A stretch of 23,971 nucleotides of DNA from Nemertoderma westbladi (taxonomy: Eukaryota > Xenacoelomorpha > Nemertodermatida > Nemertodermatidae): contig JAUCBJ010006401.1 in NCBI GenBank assembly GCA_032718475.1, positions 1-23,971 of the forward strand. The letters run 5' to 3'. Below, piece by piece: positions 8,801 through 18,531 of the stretch. The notes under the pieces are model-generated. The model saw only the letters and a program-made list of their open reading frames with translations. It was not told where the DNA came from and did not search any database. The stretch's first letter is position 1. The number at the start of each line of letters is the position of its first letter. Position numbers and translations under genes: made by a program.

Positions 8801-9717
8801 CCATAAAAATACTCTTATTTTGTTTAGTTTTATCGATATCTCTTATACCCCGCATGGCTGCATGGGGGTGTTTCTTGACATATTAAATTATACTGTACAA
8901 TAGGCCCTAGGCCTATTGTAGCTCTCAACTTCAGAACAGTGAACAATAATCTACACTCTACACAATAATCTCACACCAGCATGCCAGTACTTTCATTTTT
9001 CAGTTTTCAATTTATTTATTTGTATATTAACCATCACCAGATATGGCATACACAAAAAGAAATAAAAACTACTAGGCCTATATCACGGGGTTAGTAATGA
9101 TGATGAATGAATGATGATGACTGTAGATTGACAAGCGAGTATAGTGGTGGTGGTTGTCCATTGTTTTATCTTTCTATTTTTTTTTAGAAATTGTCACAAA
9201 AGAAAATGGATGTTATACAGTATATATATGTTATACAATATATTATTGCCCCGAACGCCATCTGTTTATTCGAGAGGATGAGCAACACAGCCCCTCTACG
9301 ATCCTTGAAACTCCGGGATCAACAACCTACGTCAACAACCTACGTCAACAAACTATTTCAACATCGCAAACAAATTTGCCAGGCTAACCCGCCTTGAATA
9401 TTTTAATCCCACCGACTATTAACTCGTAACGTAACATATACGTCTTTAACTATTTAATTTCATTGCGATATATATTATGTCGACATGTAGAGCCCCATTA
9501 CATTACACCTCATCCTACAGTACAATGTGTATTATTATTTATTTATTTAATGAGAAACTCTAAAGGCCTTCAGTACCTAATATAAGGTACATTACACCCC
9601 TTATTAACGTTATTAGTATAGTTCGACATTGGTTATTATTGTTATGACAAGCCTAACACCTTATATTTATCGACAATATTAATTATTTATTTATTTATTA
9701 AAATTTATATATTACAG
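8801..9717. other. AT-rich intronic spacer with simple-sequence patches
   Basis: No gene. It contains a TGATGATGAATGAATGATGA-type patch (9098-9120), a 13-bp tandem CAACAACCTACGT at 9320-9352 (about 2.5 copies) and two TTTA-rich patches (9529-9550 and 9679-9702). The second TTTA patch lies just beyond the 3' end of the minus-strand RTE-like element and is likely its TAAA-type tail. The first, followed by GAGAAACTCTAAAGGCCTT, may be the tail of another minus-strand retroposon. Confidence 0.4.
9320..9352. repeat. 13-bp short tandem repeat, about 2.5 copies
   Basis: CAACAACCTACGT occurs twice exactly, followed by a partial third copy CAACAAAC. Small and of no clear significance. Confidence 0.7.
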
Positions 9718-9757
9718 TACTACTAGGATCGGCATGCTGTGCATTGCAGCTGCATTT

Positions 9758-10292
9758 TTAAGAATGCTGTGCCAGCTTGTCGTCAAAATTGCGCCGCCAC
9801 AACTCCCTATCACCCATGACATTTGCTAGATCATCCGCATCTTCAAGGCCAGTGTCCTTTCATGCTTATAGACTCCATGAGGCTGCCAAAGTACAAGATT
9901 ATGCACTGGCTGGTCCTCATGGCGAAAGCAATGTCCTGCAAAGCGGAGGCGATTTTGTTCTAGTGTCAAGCTTGGGGGAACCAATGAGACACCTCCAATG
10001 TTATATAGTGTCTGGTTGGAGATGTGTGCATTGTACTTGACACAATGAACCCGACGTAGCATTCTTGTGAATGTGCCATCCAGAGATTTGGTATCCTCAG
10101 CAGTTAGAGCCCAGCATGGACTCCCATAGAGGAGTACTGGAACTACTGCTGCTCTAAATATTCGGACCTTAAGTTTCCGATTAATTCTCGGTGACTTCCA
10201 AATATTCAATTCCAAATATTGTATATTCAAGGCTGCCTATGCCTTTCCCTTACGAATTCGAAGGTCCTCACCTGACTTCCGGATCCATGATC
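9758..10292 (-). pseudogene. RTE-like ORF2 C-terminal segment (copy 2)
   Basis: On the minus strand: EHVDDFCYLGSWIRKSGEDL (motif E, fcYLGs.i), then KVRIFRAAVVPVLLYGSPCW, MLRRVHCVKYNAHISNQTLY and RLRFAGHCFRHEDQPVHNLV, ending at a stop 9758-9760 after AQHS. Nearly identical to the fragment at 2-496. Compared with that copy, 34 bp are missing near 9861, which shifts the frame, so this copy cannot encode the normal end in one frame. The frame-10230 piece (AALNIQYLELNIWKSPRIN) looks slightly expanded by a short duplication of AATATT sequence. Confidence 0.75.
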
Positions 10293-10913
10293 CTAGGTAA
10301 CAGAAGTCGTCCACATGCTCAAGCATACCATCTTTGAGCTTATGCTCATCTGATCAGAGACTTGCTGAGGACTTTCAAAGTCAACTGTCAAAATGTTGGT
10401 CTTTCTGGAGTTAATAAAAAGACCAACACTAGAAGCAGCATGTTCTAATGAGCTGAGGAGCCATTGGGCTCCCTCTAGTGATTCTGAGAGTACTCCTAAG
10501 TCATCAGCAAAGTCTAGATCAGTTAGGTACTTGGCAGGATTTCCTCGACTTCTGGAGCCGGTAGGTGGAGGTATCATCACCCCATCATCATTATGATGAT
10601 CTAAGGACATGCGTAGAACATAGTCAACCACAATTATGAACAAGAATGGTGCAAGTGTGTCTCCCTGGAGGACGCCCCATAACACTTCAAATGGTTCTAT
10701 GTCACCGTCAACAGTAGAAACAAATGTTGTCGAACCATCGTATACTGATCTGATTGCTGCAATAATTTCATCAGGAATCCCATATAATGAAAGTATGCTG
10801 AACATACGTGAGCGAGAGACTGAATCAAAGGCCTTGAAGAAGTCAACAAAGATAATAGCCAGATGACTGTAGTTCTTTTTTGATAACTCTTCAATTATCC
10901 TTCTAAGTGCCAA
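10293..10913 (-). pseudogene. RTE-like reverse transcriptase palm (FADD, copy 2)
   Basis: An open piece of about 206 codons on the minus strand. Motifs: AIIFVDFFKAFDSVSR (motif A with catalytic Asp), WGVLQGDTLAPFLFIIVVDY (motif B), DLDFADDLGVLSESL (motif C, FADD at 10511-10500) and VGLFINSRKTNIL (motif D). This pattern (FvDf.KAFDSv, GvlQGdtLaPfLFii, DlDFADD) is typical of RTE-clade non-LTR reverse transcriptases. Catalytic residues are intact, but the frame starts and ends at frameshifts (near 10905 and 10293). Confidence 0.85.
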
Positions 10914-11464
10914 AATGGGCTCCTGGGCTCCATGGTCCCACGACCTTTACGGAACCCATTCTGATTTCCACGGAGCAGTCTCTCAATGGGATCCCAGATG
11001 CGATTTAGTAGAATTCTATTGTATAGCTTTGCAGCAATCGAGATCAATAAGATTCCCCGAAAAGAACCATAGAGTGTTAGGTTGCACTTCTTGGGAACTG
11101 GAACCAACTTATTTGTTTTCATTTCTTATGGGACTCTTGTTGTTCGGTACATGTCTACTATGATGGGATAGATGAGCTTTAAACACTCAGGTATTTTAAA
11201 GACCTCAGGGGGAACACCATCTACTCCACTGGCACGATTGGTCTTAATGCTCTTTGCAGCAGCCTTCACTTCTGCAAAGGAGATATCGCCAATGGGAATA
11301 TCTGGGAGTACATACTCAGACATTTTTACTTCTATAAAGTTATCAGGCAATACCCTGTCATTATTGAGGAGCTTTTCAAAGTGGGCCTTCCAACCATTGA
11401 GGCGATCGGCTGGTGATTCAGCCTTAACCTTGGTGGTTGGTTGGCTTTTCCGCCCAGTAAGCAA
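10895..11464 (-). pseudogene. RTE-like RT N-terminal motifs and linker (copy 2)
   Basis: Two frame pieces on the minus strand. 11464-11126: LNGWKAHFEKLLNN, then IGDISFAEVKAAAKSIKTNR and ASGVDGVPPEVFK (RT motif 0, k...a.G.DgvppEv). 11122-10895: NKLVPVPKKCN, SFRGILLISIAAKLYNRILL (motif 1) and NQNGFRKGRGTMEP (motif 2, qNGFRkgRgT). The last piece runs into a TAA just before the palm, so a frameshift lies at about 10905. The match to RTE-like elements is clear and collinear with the palm. Confidence 0.8.
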
Positions 11465-11844
11465 GTTGATCGATTTCCATGCCTGGGATAATTGCCTACT
11501 GTCTTCAGCATAATTGATAGCATCAACCTGTTGGTTTATTAGCTCCTGTAGATTAACAGAGTACTGTCTGTTCAGGGACCTAGATGCAGCCTTAACTGCA
11601 TTCTTGGCTGCTGTAGTCTGTTTTTGAGTCGGGACTCTTTCTGCGCCTTATAGAGGTCATTTCGGCACTTCTGAATTTTGTTATCAGTCCAGGGGGCCCT
11701 TTTCCTGTTTCGAGGGTATACAGAAACTGTTTCTGCAGCTGCTTAACTTAACTGCCTCTGTGAAGGCAGTATAGCCATCACAGTGATCTGCCGCTCATAC
11801 CTGTTGCTCAGCTGTAGTGTGAAGCTGGATCTCACACTTGGCTG
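11465..11844 (-). pseudogene. RTE-like endonuclease-RT linker (copy 2)
   Basis: Homologous nearly base for base to 14603-15042 on the plus strand, where the same region is open. Shared segments include RNRKRAPWTDNKIQKCRNDL and SLNRQYSVNLRELINQQVDA. Compared with that copy, about 16 bp are missing near 11795 (within GAGGCTCTTGCCTCTGAGG, probably by slippage between GAG repeats), and further small indels break the frame. Confidence 0.75.
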
Positions 11845-12655
11845 TTACAACAGAGAGGACCAGTCATGCCGCGGCAAGGCACATTTCGATGTTCTGCTAG
11901 CAAGCAGACTAAGTCTTACCTTGGCCACAATAAGGCGGTGATCAATGGAGAAGGGTCGAAGTGTAAATGCATTACAGTCTTGTATAGAGCTCCTGTATTT
12001 CCTACGAAACAGAATATGGTCTATCTGGGACTTGTGACCACTGGGTCCACTATGAGTCCATAGCTTTCCAGTTCGCTTCTTGAACTGGGTTCCAGCCGAA
12101 AACAATCCATTTCCAGAGATAAAATCCAGAAGATGGACGGAATTTCGGTTAACACTATTGCTATAGACCCAGGTGATTGAGATGTAGGTGATTCTGATCA
12201 GACTTGCATTAAAGTCTCCCAGGAATGTTAAGAATGCATGCTGATCCACTCCATCAGTAGCTGCTTGTAGATTGTGGTAGAAATTTTCCACCTCCTCTAC
12301 AGGGGCAACACTAGTTGGAGAGTAGCACACAATCAGAACCACCTTAGGAAACTTCTTAGCCAGTCTTCCAGAACATGAGAAGTGGCAACGGATGATGCAG
12401 TTAGAGATTTGGTCAATTTTGTCCAATGCTGCATGTGCAGTTGGATTCACCAATAGACAAATTCCACCATTGCCGCCACTATCATCTGCTGACGCGAGGG
12501 CGAGTCGCCAACCGCCCCCCCCCCCCCCTCCATGTCCTTAATCAGAACCTCATCAGTCTGTCCAGTCTGCATTCGGTGCTCTTGAACACCCACTGCGCTA
12601 AGAGAAAGCTTACCTGCCAAGGCAGTCAGCTCACCTTGTTTGGGCCAGAAAGGTC
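11845..12655 (-). pseudogene. RTE-like APE endonuclease (copy 2)
   Basis: On the minus strand: LSAVGVQEHRMQTGQTDEVL (catalytic Glu near 12580), a G tract, then a frame from 12453 to 11845 with VVLIVCYSPTSVAP, TFLGDFNASL (D and N), SQIDHILFRRK (D) and SIDHRLIVAKVRL (terminal DH, with I in place of S at the D-1 position). It ends in ALPRHDWSSLL, which leads into the linker. A C tract of 14 at 12515-12528 (G on the coding strand) separates the QEHR motif from the rest and probably caused the frame loss. The enzyme nicks target DNA in live elements. No upstream start codon is certain. Confidence 0.75.
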
Positions 12656-12895
12656 ATCAGGAAAGGGACTCAAAGAATTGTTGGCTGCTCTCTCTCCAGT
12701 AGGGGGTGAGACAGGCAGCCGGCCAGGAGATAACTGACGCCTGTGAGGCTGATTGTGTCCGGTAATCCTGCCTTGCATCCTTAAGTGGTAGCTAAATGAG
12801 TACTAGAGTTTCCTCTGGGGAGTAAAGTTCTGGGAGGACCACACTGGAAATAAGTCGTCAGACTTTGTGCGTAATCCCTGGCCAAGCGGCCGAAG

Positions 12896-13498
<603 letters not shown>

Positions 13499-13549
13499 TC
13501 AGATAGTGGTGCAAATTGGCGGTTAAATATTGAAATACTGTATATTTAA

Positions 13550-13660
13550 TCGAGACATGAAAAATATTGCGAGTAAAAATATTGCGAGTAAAAATATCGC
13601 GAATAGAAATGTGGCAACATATCGAGATTAAAAATATAGAGAGTAAAAATATATTTTCAT
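13550..13660. repeat. Degenerate 16-17-bp tandem patch of ATATTGCGAGTAAAA type
   Basis: Variants of AATATTGCGAGTAAAA occur four to five times in a row (ATTGCGAG, ATTGCGAG, ATCGCGAATA, ATAGAGAG). The same module occurs near 640-688 (same strand) and 1838-1885 (opposite strand), so it is part of a dispersed AT-rich family. Confidence 0.6.
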
Positions 13661-13954
13661 GTGTTTTTGTTTGTAACTATATAGACCTACAGTATACGTA
13701 TTTTTAAATGCAGCTTACCTTTTTATTTTCTTTATCCGTTTGAACAAAAGGCATCATTCAAAATCAAAAGTGATCACTGATATTATTAACTGAGTAGAGT
13801 GCAGTACCGGTACTGCACTGCTACTGAGTAACTGGTACTGTATAAATTGAAAACGATAGGCATACTGTACTTTAAGATAGAGACCGGAGGCCTAAGGGTA
13901 ATTGAAAATCTCTAAAGGGGAATCCCAACAAACGTGGAAGTGTCAAAATTAAAA
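13661..13954. other. Intronic spacer with a perfect 22-bp palindrome
   Basis: No gene. 13798-13819 is a perfect palindrome centred on TACCGGTA with arms ending in AGTGCAG. Positions 13915-13945 (GGGGAATCCCAACAAACGTG) look like a diverged half unit of the adjoining 47-bp array. Confidence 0.6.
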
Positions 13955-14602
13955 ATAGGTTGCATGGGTTCCTATGGGAGCAGCCCCAACCAACGTGGAC
14001 GATAGGTTGCATGGGTTCCTATGGGAGCAGCCCCAACCAACGCGGACGATAGGTTGCATGGGTTCCTATGGGAGCAGCCCCAACCAACGCGGACGATAGG
14101 TTGCATGGGTTCCTATGGGAGCAGCCCCAACCAACGCGGACGATAGGTTGCATGGGTTCCTATGGGAGCAGCCCCAACCAACGCGGACGATAGGTTGCAT
14201 GGGTTCCTATGGGAGCAGCCCCAACCAACGCGAACGAGAGGTTGCATGGGTTCCTATGGGAGCAGCCCCAACCAACGCGGACGATAGGTTGCATGGGTTC
14301 CTATGGGAGCAGCCCCAACCAACGCGGACGATAGGTTGCATGGGTTCCTATGGGAGCAGCCCCAACCAACGCGGACGATAGGTTGCATGGGTTCCTATGG
14401 GAGCAGCCCCAACCAACGCGGAAGATAGGTTGCATGGGTTCCTATGGGAGCAGCTCCAACCAACGCGGACGATAGGTTGCATGGGTTCCTATGGGAGCAG
14501 CCCCAACCAACGCGGACGATAGGTTGCATGGGTTCCTATTTGAGCAGCCCCAACCAACGCGGACGATAGGTTGCATGGGTTCCTATGCGAGCAGCCCCAA
14601 CC
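13955..14602. repeat. 47-bp minisatellite, about 14 copies
   Basis: Unit begins GATAGGTTGCATGGGTTCCT and continues ATGGGAGCAGCCCCAACCAA then CGCGGAC. The period of 47 was measured directly (14001, 14048, 14095). Units differ by single bases (CGTGGAC in early units, CGAACGAGAGG at 14229, GGAAGATAGG near 14420, CTATTTGAGC, CTATGCGAGC). The period is not a multiple of three, so the short open frame through the array cycles through all three frames and has no meaning. The array stops exactly at the first base that is homologous to the RTE-like element (14603). Confidence 0.95.
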
Positions 14603-15042
14603 AGAACAACGAAATCTGCCTTGCCACGGCATGACTGGTCCTCTCTGTTGCAACAGCCAAGTGTGAGATCCAGCTTCACACTACAGCTGAGCAACAGGTA
14701 TGAGGCTCTTGCCTCTGAGGCGGCAGATCACTGTGAGGGCTATACTGCCTTTACAGAAGCAGTTAAGTTAGCAGCTGCAGAAACAGTTCCTGTATACCCT
14801 CGAAACAGGAAAAGGGCCCCCTGGACTGACAACAAAATTCAGAAGTGCCGAAATGACCTTCATAAGGCGCAGAAAGAGTCCCGACTCAAACAGACTACAG
14901 CGGCCAAGAATGCAGTTAAGGCTGCATCTAGGTCCCTGAACAGGCAGTACTCTGTTAATCTACGGGAGCTAATAAACCAACAGGTTGATGCCATCAATGA
15001 TGCTGACGACAGCAGGCAATCATCAGGCATGGAAATCGATCA
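14603..15042 (+). mobile_element. RTE-like fragment between two satellite arrays (copy 3 of family A)
   Basis: Matches 11465-11880 of the minus-strand element, in opposite orientation, from AGAACAACGAAATCTGCC to GGCATGGAAATCGATCAA. It is internal to the element (end of endonuclease plus RT linker), so neither end is a natural terminus. It abuts the 47-bp array on the left and comes within about 10 bp of the 32-bp array on the right. Confidence 0.85.
14603..15042 (+). pseudogene. RTE-like endonuclease C-terminus and linker, truncated but frame-intact
   Basis: About 146 codons stay open: RTTKSALPRHDWSSLLQQPS, then ALASEAADHCEGYTAFTEAV, RNRKRAPWTDNKIQKCRNDL, KNAVKAASRSLNRQYSVNLR and ELINQQVDAINDADDSRQSS. 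It retains 16 bp lost from copy 2, so it is the better preserved copy of this region. The apparent Met upstream (14585) lies in the 47-bp array and the stop (15065-15067) in the flank of the next array, so this is no gene. It lacks the catalytic residues of both the endonuclease and the RT. Confidence 0.75.
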
Positions 15043-15052
15043 ATATTGGGGA

Positions 15053-16296
15053 GTCATCTCAGCCTAAGGTGAGTGTTCTCAGCCTAGGCTGAGATAACTG
15101 GGGAGTGTTCTCAGCCTAGGCTGAGATAACTGGGGAGTGTTATCGGCCTAGGCTGAGATAACTGGGGAGTGTTAGGCCTATCGGCCTAGGCTGAGATAAC
15201 TGGGGAGTGTTCTCAGCCTAGGCTGAGATAACTGGGGAGTGTTATCGGCCTAGGCTGAGATAACTGGGGAGTGTTCTCAGCCTAGGCTGAGATAACTGGG
15301 GAGTGTTATCGGCCTAGGCTGAGATAACTGGGGAGTGTTATCGGCCTAGGCTGAGATAACTGGGGAATGTTATCGGCCTAGGCTGAGATAACTTGGGAGT
15401 GTTATCGGCCTAGGCTGAGATAACTGGGGAGTGTTCTCAGCCTAGGCTGAGATAACTGGGGAGTGTTCTCAGCCTAGGCTGAGATAACTGGGGAGTGTTA
15501 TCGGCCTAGGCTGAGATAACTGGGGAGTGTTATCGGCCTAGGCTGAGATAACTGGGGAGTGTTCTCAGCCTAGGCTGAGATAACTGGGGAGTGTTATCGG
15601 CCTATGCTGAGATAACTGGGGAGTGTTCTCAGCCTAGGCTGAGATAACTGGGGAGTGTTATCGGCCTAGGCTGAGATAACTGGGGAGTGTTATCGGCCTA
15701 GGCTGAGATAACTGGGGAGTGTTATCGGCCTAGGCTGAGATAACTGGGGAGTGTTATCGGCCTAGGCTGAGATAACTGGGGAGTGTTCTCAGCCTAGGCT
15801 GAGATAACTGGGGAGTGTTCTCAGCCTAGGCTGAGATAACTGGGGAGTGTTATCGGCCTAGGCTGAGATAACTGGGGAGTGTTATCGGCCTAGGCTGAGA
15901 TAACTGGGGAGTGTTCTCAGCCTAGGCTGAGATAACTGGGGAGTGTTATCGGCCTAGGCTGAGATAACTGGGGAGTGTTCTCAGCCTAGGCTGAGATAAC
16001 TGGGGAGTGTTATCGGCCTAGGCTGAGATAACTGGGGAGTGTTATCGGCCTAGGCTGAGATAACTGGGGAGTGTTATCGGCCTAGGCTGAGATAACTGAG
16101 GAGTGTTCTCAGCCTAGGCTGAGATAACTGGGGAGTGTTCTCAGCCTAGGCTGAGATAACTGGGGAGTGTTATCGGCCTAGGCTGAGATAACTGGGGAGT
16201 GTTCTCAGCCTAGGCTGAGATAACTGGGGAGTGTTATCGGCCTAGGCTGAGACGACTGAGGAGTGTTCTCAGCCTAGGCTGAGATAACTGGGGTGT
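15053..16296. repeat. 32-bp minisatellite, about 38 copies, with 11-monomer higher-order order
   Basis: Core GCTGAGATAACTGGGGAGTG followed by TTCTCAGCCTAG (variant A) or TTATCGGCCTAG (variant B). Order of A and B along the array: AABB ABABBBB, AABB ABABBBB, AABB ABABBB, AABABA. The 11-monomer block (352 bp) is thus repeated twice in full and a third time short by one unit. One B unit near 15171-15182 has an extra AGGCCTA. Single variants (CTATG at 15604, GGGGAATG at 15363, CTTGGG at 15392) mark individual units. Variant A contains the perfect 16-bp palindrome CTCAGCCTAGGCTGAG. Confidence 0.95.
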
Positions 16297-16583
16297 TATT
16301 TCAAGAGGGAGTTATCTCAGCCTTGTACAGCCCCCCCTCCCATCCCCCATCCTCACACACTGGGGGGGGGGGGGGGGGGGGGGCATGCAGGAGCTCCTTT
16401 TTACTTCTTCCTCGGGACCAATTTTGTTTGTTTAGAGGCCCTATTTTTTTTATTTCGGGGGTGGGCCCCGCAGACCCTAACGCCAGCACTGTACACAGTA
16501 TAGCACACAGTATGTATACATACAGTACCGGGTACCGTATACAATACACACTACTCCCGGTACCGGTAATAGTTCTTTAAAAA
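16297..16583. other. Spacer with a 22-G tract
   Basis: No convincing gene. G tract at 16362-16383, preceded by C-rich sequence (CCCCCCCTCCCATCCCCCAT). Near 16515-16570 there are clustered GTACCGGGTACCG and CCGGTACCGGTA palindromes. The open frames here depend on the homopolymer and are not credible. Confidence 0.6.
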
Positions 16584-16612
16584 AAATTCATTACAATGCG
16601 AATAATGAATTT
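16584..16612. repeat. Inverted repeat, 10-bp stem
   Basis: AAATTCATTA and TAATGAATTT are perfect complements separated by 9 nt. AT-rich; possibly part of a degenerate transposon end with the repeats that follow. Confidence 0.6.
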
Positions 16613-16618
16613 TAACTA

Positions 16619-16796
16619 CGGTAAATGTCAGAATGCCGAAATCCCTTTGGGGAACTGTTAAGGATTCATACTGCAGTTCCCCAAAAGCACTAAGGCATTT
16701 ACGCTGGCACCTACGCCAGAATGTGGTATTTCTGTATTTACTTACGTAGGCCTACCTGGAAAATGCCAGAATGCCAAAGTGCCTTTTGGGAACTAT
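16619..16796. repeat. Degenerate direct and inverted repeats of a GTAAATGCCAGAATGCC-type motif
   Basis: GTAAATGTCAGAATGCCGAA followed by CCCTTTGGGGAACTGTTA (16621-16660) recurs as AAATGCCAGAATGCCAAAGT then GCCTTTTGGGAACT (16761-16793). An inverted form lies between (CAGTTCCCCAAAAGCACTAA then GGCATTTACG, 16673-16702). This looks like an old short transposon or a decayed repeat; no ends can be assigned. Confidence 0.5.
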
Positions 16797-17395
16797 TCGT
16801 TAATAAGGACAAGATTTCGCGTTAATTTAATATTTATGCATTAATTAATTAGCCTACCCTGTGCGGGGGTGTATAGGCCCTACTGTAATCTGTAGGCCTA
16901 AATAACAATACTGTAATACAGTAATAGAGTACCGGAAATTGTGTAATTCCTTTTGTACAAATGTAATAATTATGTCTATTATTTTATTATATTATAGGCA
17001 TATATCTAAATATTATAAATTTATTAAATTTATTTAATTTATTTAATTTTAGTAAATTTATTGGACTGGAAACAAAACTGACTGATATTAAATCTTAAAC
17101 AAATACCGAATACCGGTAGAGTAAAAGTACAGCCATGGCATAGTACAGCTTGCTCAACAGGACATGCATCCATATTATATGTTTCACTTTTCAGTTTCGG
17201 TGTAAAAGGAAATATGGCCGCCAATGAAACAACACCGAAATCAATAAGTCCAATAATAAGCTGTATAAATGAAGGAAGTTAGCAATTATCTTATTAATGA
17301 CCTTTGATCAACAACATGCTGTACACATTCAACGCCGAGTGATGGTCAATATCACACTCGCCACATTCAGGCATTAATAATTATTAATAATAATG
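16797..17395. other. AT-rich spacer, no gene
   Basis: Contains AGGCCTA-type motifs (16870-16897) and TTTAATTTATTTAA-rich sequence (17020-17050). A minus-strand open stretch 17224-17039 (MAAIFPFTPKLKSETYNMDA) was considered, but it shows no known domain or splice context. Confidence 0.4.
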
Positions 17396-17470
17396 AAAAA
17401 ATATTGGAAAGAAAATAATTTATTCATTAATTAAATTAATGAATAAATGATTTTCTTTGCAATATTTTTT
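17396..17470. repeat. Near-perfect 75-bp AT-rich palindrome
   Basis: Left arm 17396-17431 (AAAAAATATTGGAAAGAAAA onward) pairs with right arm 17435-17470 with 2 mismatches in 36 positions and a 3-nt centre. Shortly after, ATTAATT and AATTAAT (17524-17545) form a further small hairpin. There are no flanking duplications that I can see. Confidence 0.85.
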
Positions 17471-17663
17471 AAATGAAAGAGCAAATAACATATGATATGT
17501 AGCAGAAACAATTCCGTAATGAATTAATTGAGAACTTAATTAATCTCACCTTCTGAGTTTAGCCAACAGTACAGTACTTGTTTGATTCAGAGCTTTGCTA
17601 ATCCCATACCACCCCTACCTACCTACTGTAGCCTTATGTATGTAATCTCATATTATTACTTGT
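17471..17663. other. AT-rich spacer with a small inverted repeat
   Basis: Contains GAATTAATTGAGAACTTAAT (about 17520-17540), an inverted repeat with a 6-nt centre. Nothing else recognised. Confidence 0.4.
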
Positions 17664-17667
17664 TTAA

Positions 17668-18394
17668 GGGGGGGGGGGGGGGGGGGGGGGTACACCATTT
17701 TGGTCAAAAACATGTCGAAATTTTTTTTATGATCTATTATAATGCACCATTGAATGGAGTTTCCAAATCTGAAAACCGGTATTTAATAGCTCTTTTATTT
17801 TTCAAGTTATAACAATTTCTATTTAGGGATTCCTATAGAAATTACTATTACTATGTATAATGAAAGGTCGATTATCTCCAAATATTATTTTCATGAAATT
17901 GTCAACTTCAAAACCATACTACTTCTACAATTTTTGAGCAATTTGTCTGAAACTCTCTGTGGGTGTCTAGATAGCCACCCTGCATAAAAGTATCAGACAA
18001 CTTTTCGAAATTATTTGTTAATAAAATTTAATACTATTTATAACAAACCTAAAAATTTAGCCTAAATTTGCAGCGCCACCTAGCGGTGCAGAATTATTTT
18101 CACAAAATTTCGCCTGATAGTTATGTTGCTCCATCTTTGATCTATCATATAAAAAAACTTTCATGTGATTAGATTCAAAACTGTAAAAGCCTTAGGGTTT
18201 TAAGCGCAACCAAGTTTTTTTTATTGTTAACTAGTATTAACTAATATTAAATAGCGAAAATTTTTTTTTTTCTAACCTATCATGTAGAATAGCATCTTAG
18301 GCACCTATGTTCAAAATTATAGCCAAAACCAAACAATTTTGAAACGCTGAGAGTGATAAATCGAAGAGTTGTCCGAAAATGGTGTACCCCCCCC
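17668..18394. mobile_element. 727-bp nonautonomous DNA-transposon-like element flanked by TTAA
   Basis: Left end: TTAA (17664-17667), 23 G, then TACACCATTTT (17691-17701). Right end: AAAATGGTGTA (18376-18386), 8 C, then TTAA (18395-18398). The ends are inverted copies over at least 19 bp (G8 plus TACACCATTTT), with weaker similarity continuing inward (GGTCAAAAACATGTCGA against CGGACAACTCTTCGA). TTAA on both sides fits a TTAA-targeting superfamily such as piggyBac or Kolobok. There is no coding capacity, so it would need a transposase elsewhere. The interior holds CGCCACCTAGCGG at 18075-18087. The superfamily assignment is tentative. Confidence 0.75.
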
Positions 18395-18531
18395 TTAAGT
18401 CGGAATTAAGTATCGGCCTACTTCATGTTCTACAGGAATGGCCCAACTATTTCAGTCTATCATGTACTGTAGCTGTCCATTAAGTAGTTTTAGTAATAAT
18501 AACCATAGGCCTACACTATATATTACACGAA

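Larger units (their letters stand above)
9718..12895 (-). mobile_element. RTE-like non-LTR retrotransposon, near full length but decayed (copy 2 of family A)
   Basis: Read on the minus strand: APE endonuclease (about 12650-11850), linker (11850-11470), RT (11464-10290) and C-terminal segment to a stop at 9758-9760, then a short 3' end shared with the copy at 1-534. The 3' boundary at 9718 is where the two copies cease to match; the sequence beyond is AT-rich with TAAA repeats. The 5' boundary is less sure: GGCCGCTTGGCCAGGGATTA (minus, near 12890) follows a TAAAG/TAAAAG-rich patch at 12900-12930. There is no ORF1. Frameshifts are present near 10290, 10905, 11125, 11465 and 11750, plus a 34-bp deletion near 9861 relative to copy 1. 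It lies in sense orientation inside the host intron. Confidence 0.8.

Noticed and set aside
9777-12737. Plus-strand open frames opposite the RTE-like element
   Set aside because: They are antisense shadows of the minus-strand endonuclease and reverse transcriptase.
14115-14381. Open frame through the 47-bp array
   Set aside because: The period is not a multiple of three, so the same DNA is read in three frames in turn; no protein is conserved.
17039-17224. Minus-strand ORF starting MAAIFPFTPKLKSE as a first exon of the zinc-finger gene
   Set aside because: No resemblance to the expected N-terminus or CCHC knuckle, and no clear donor that joins in phase.
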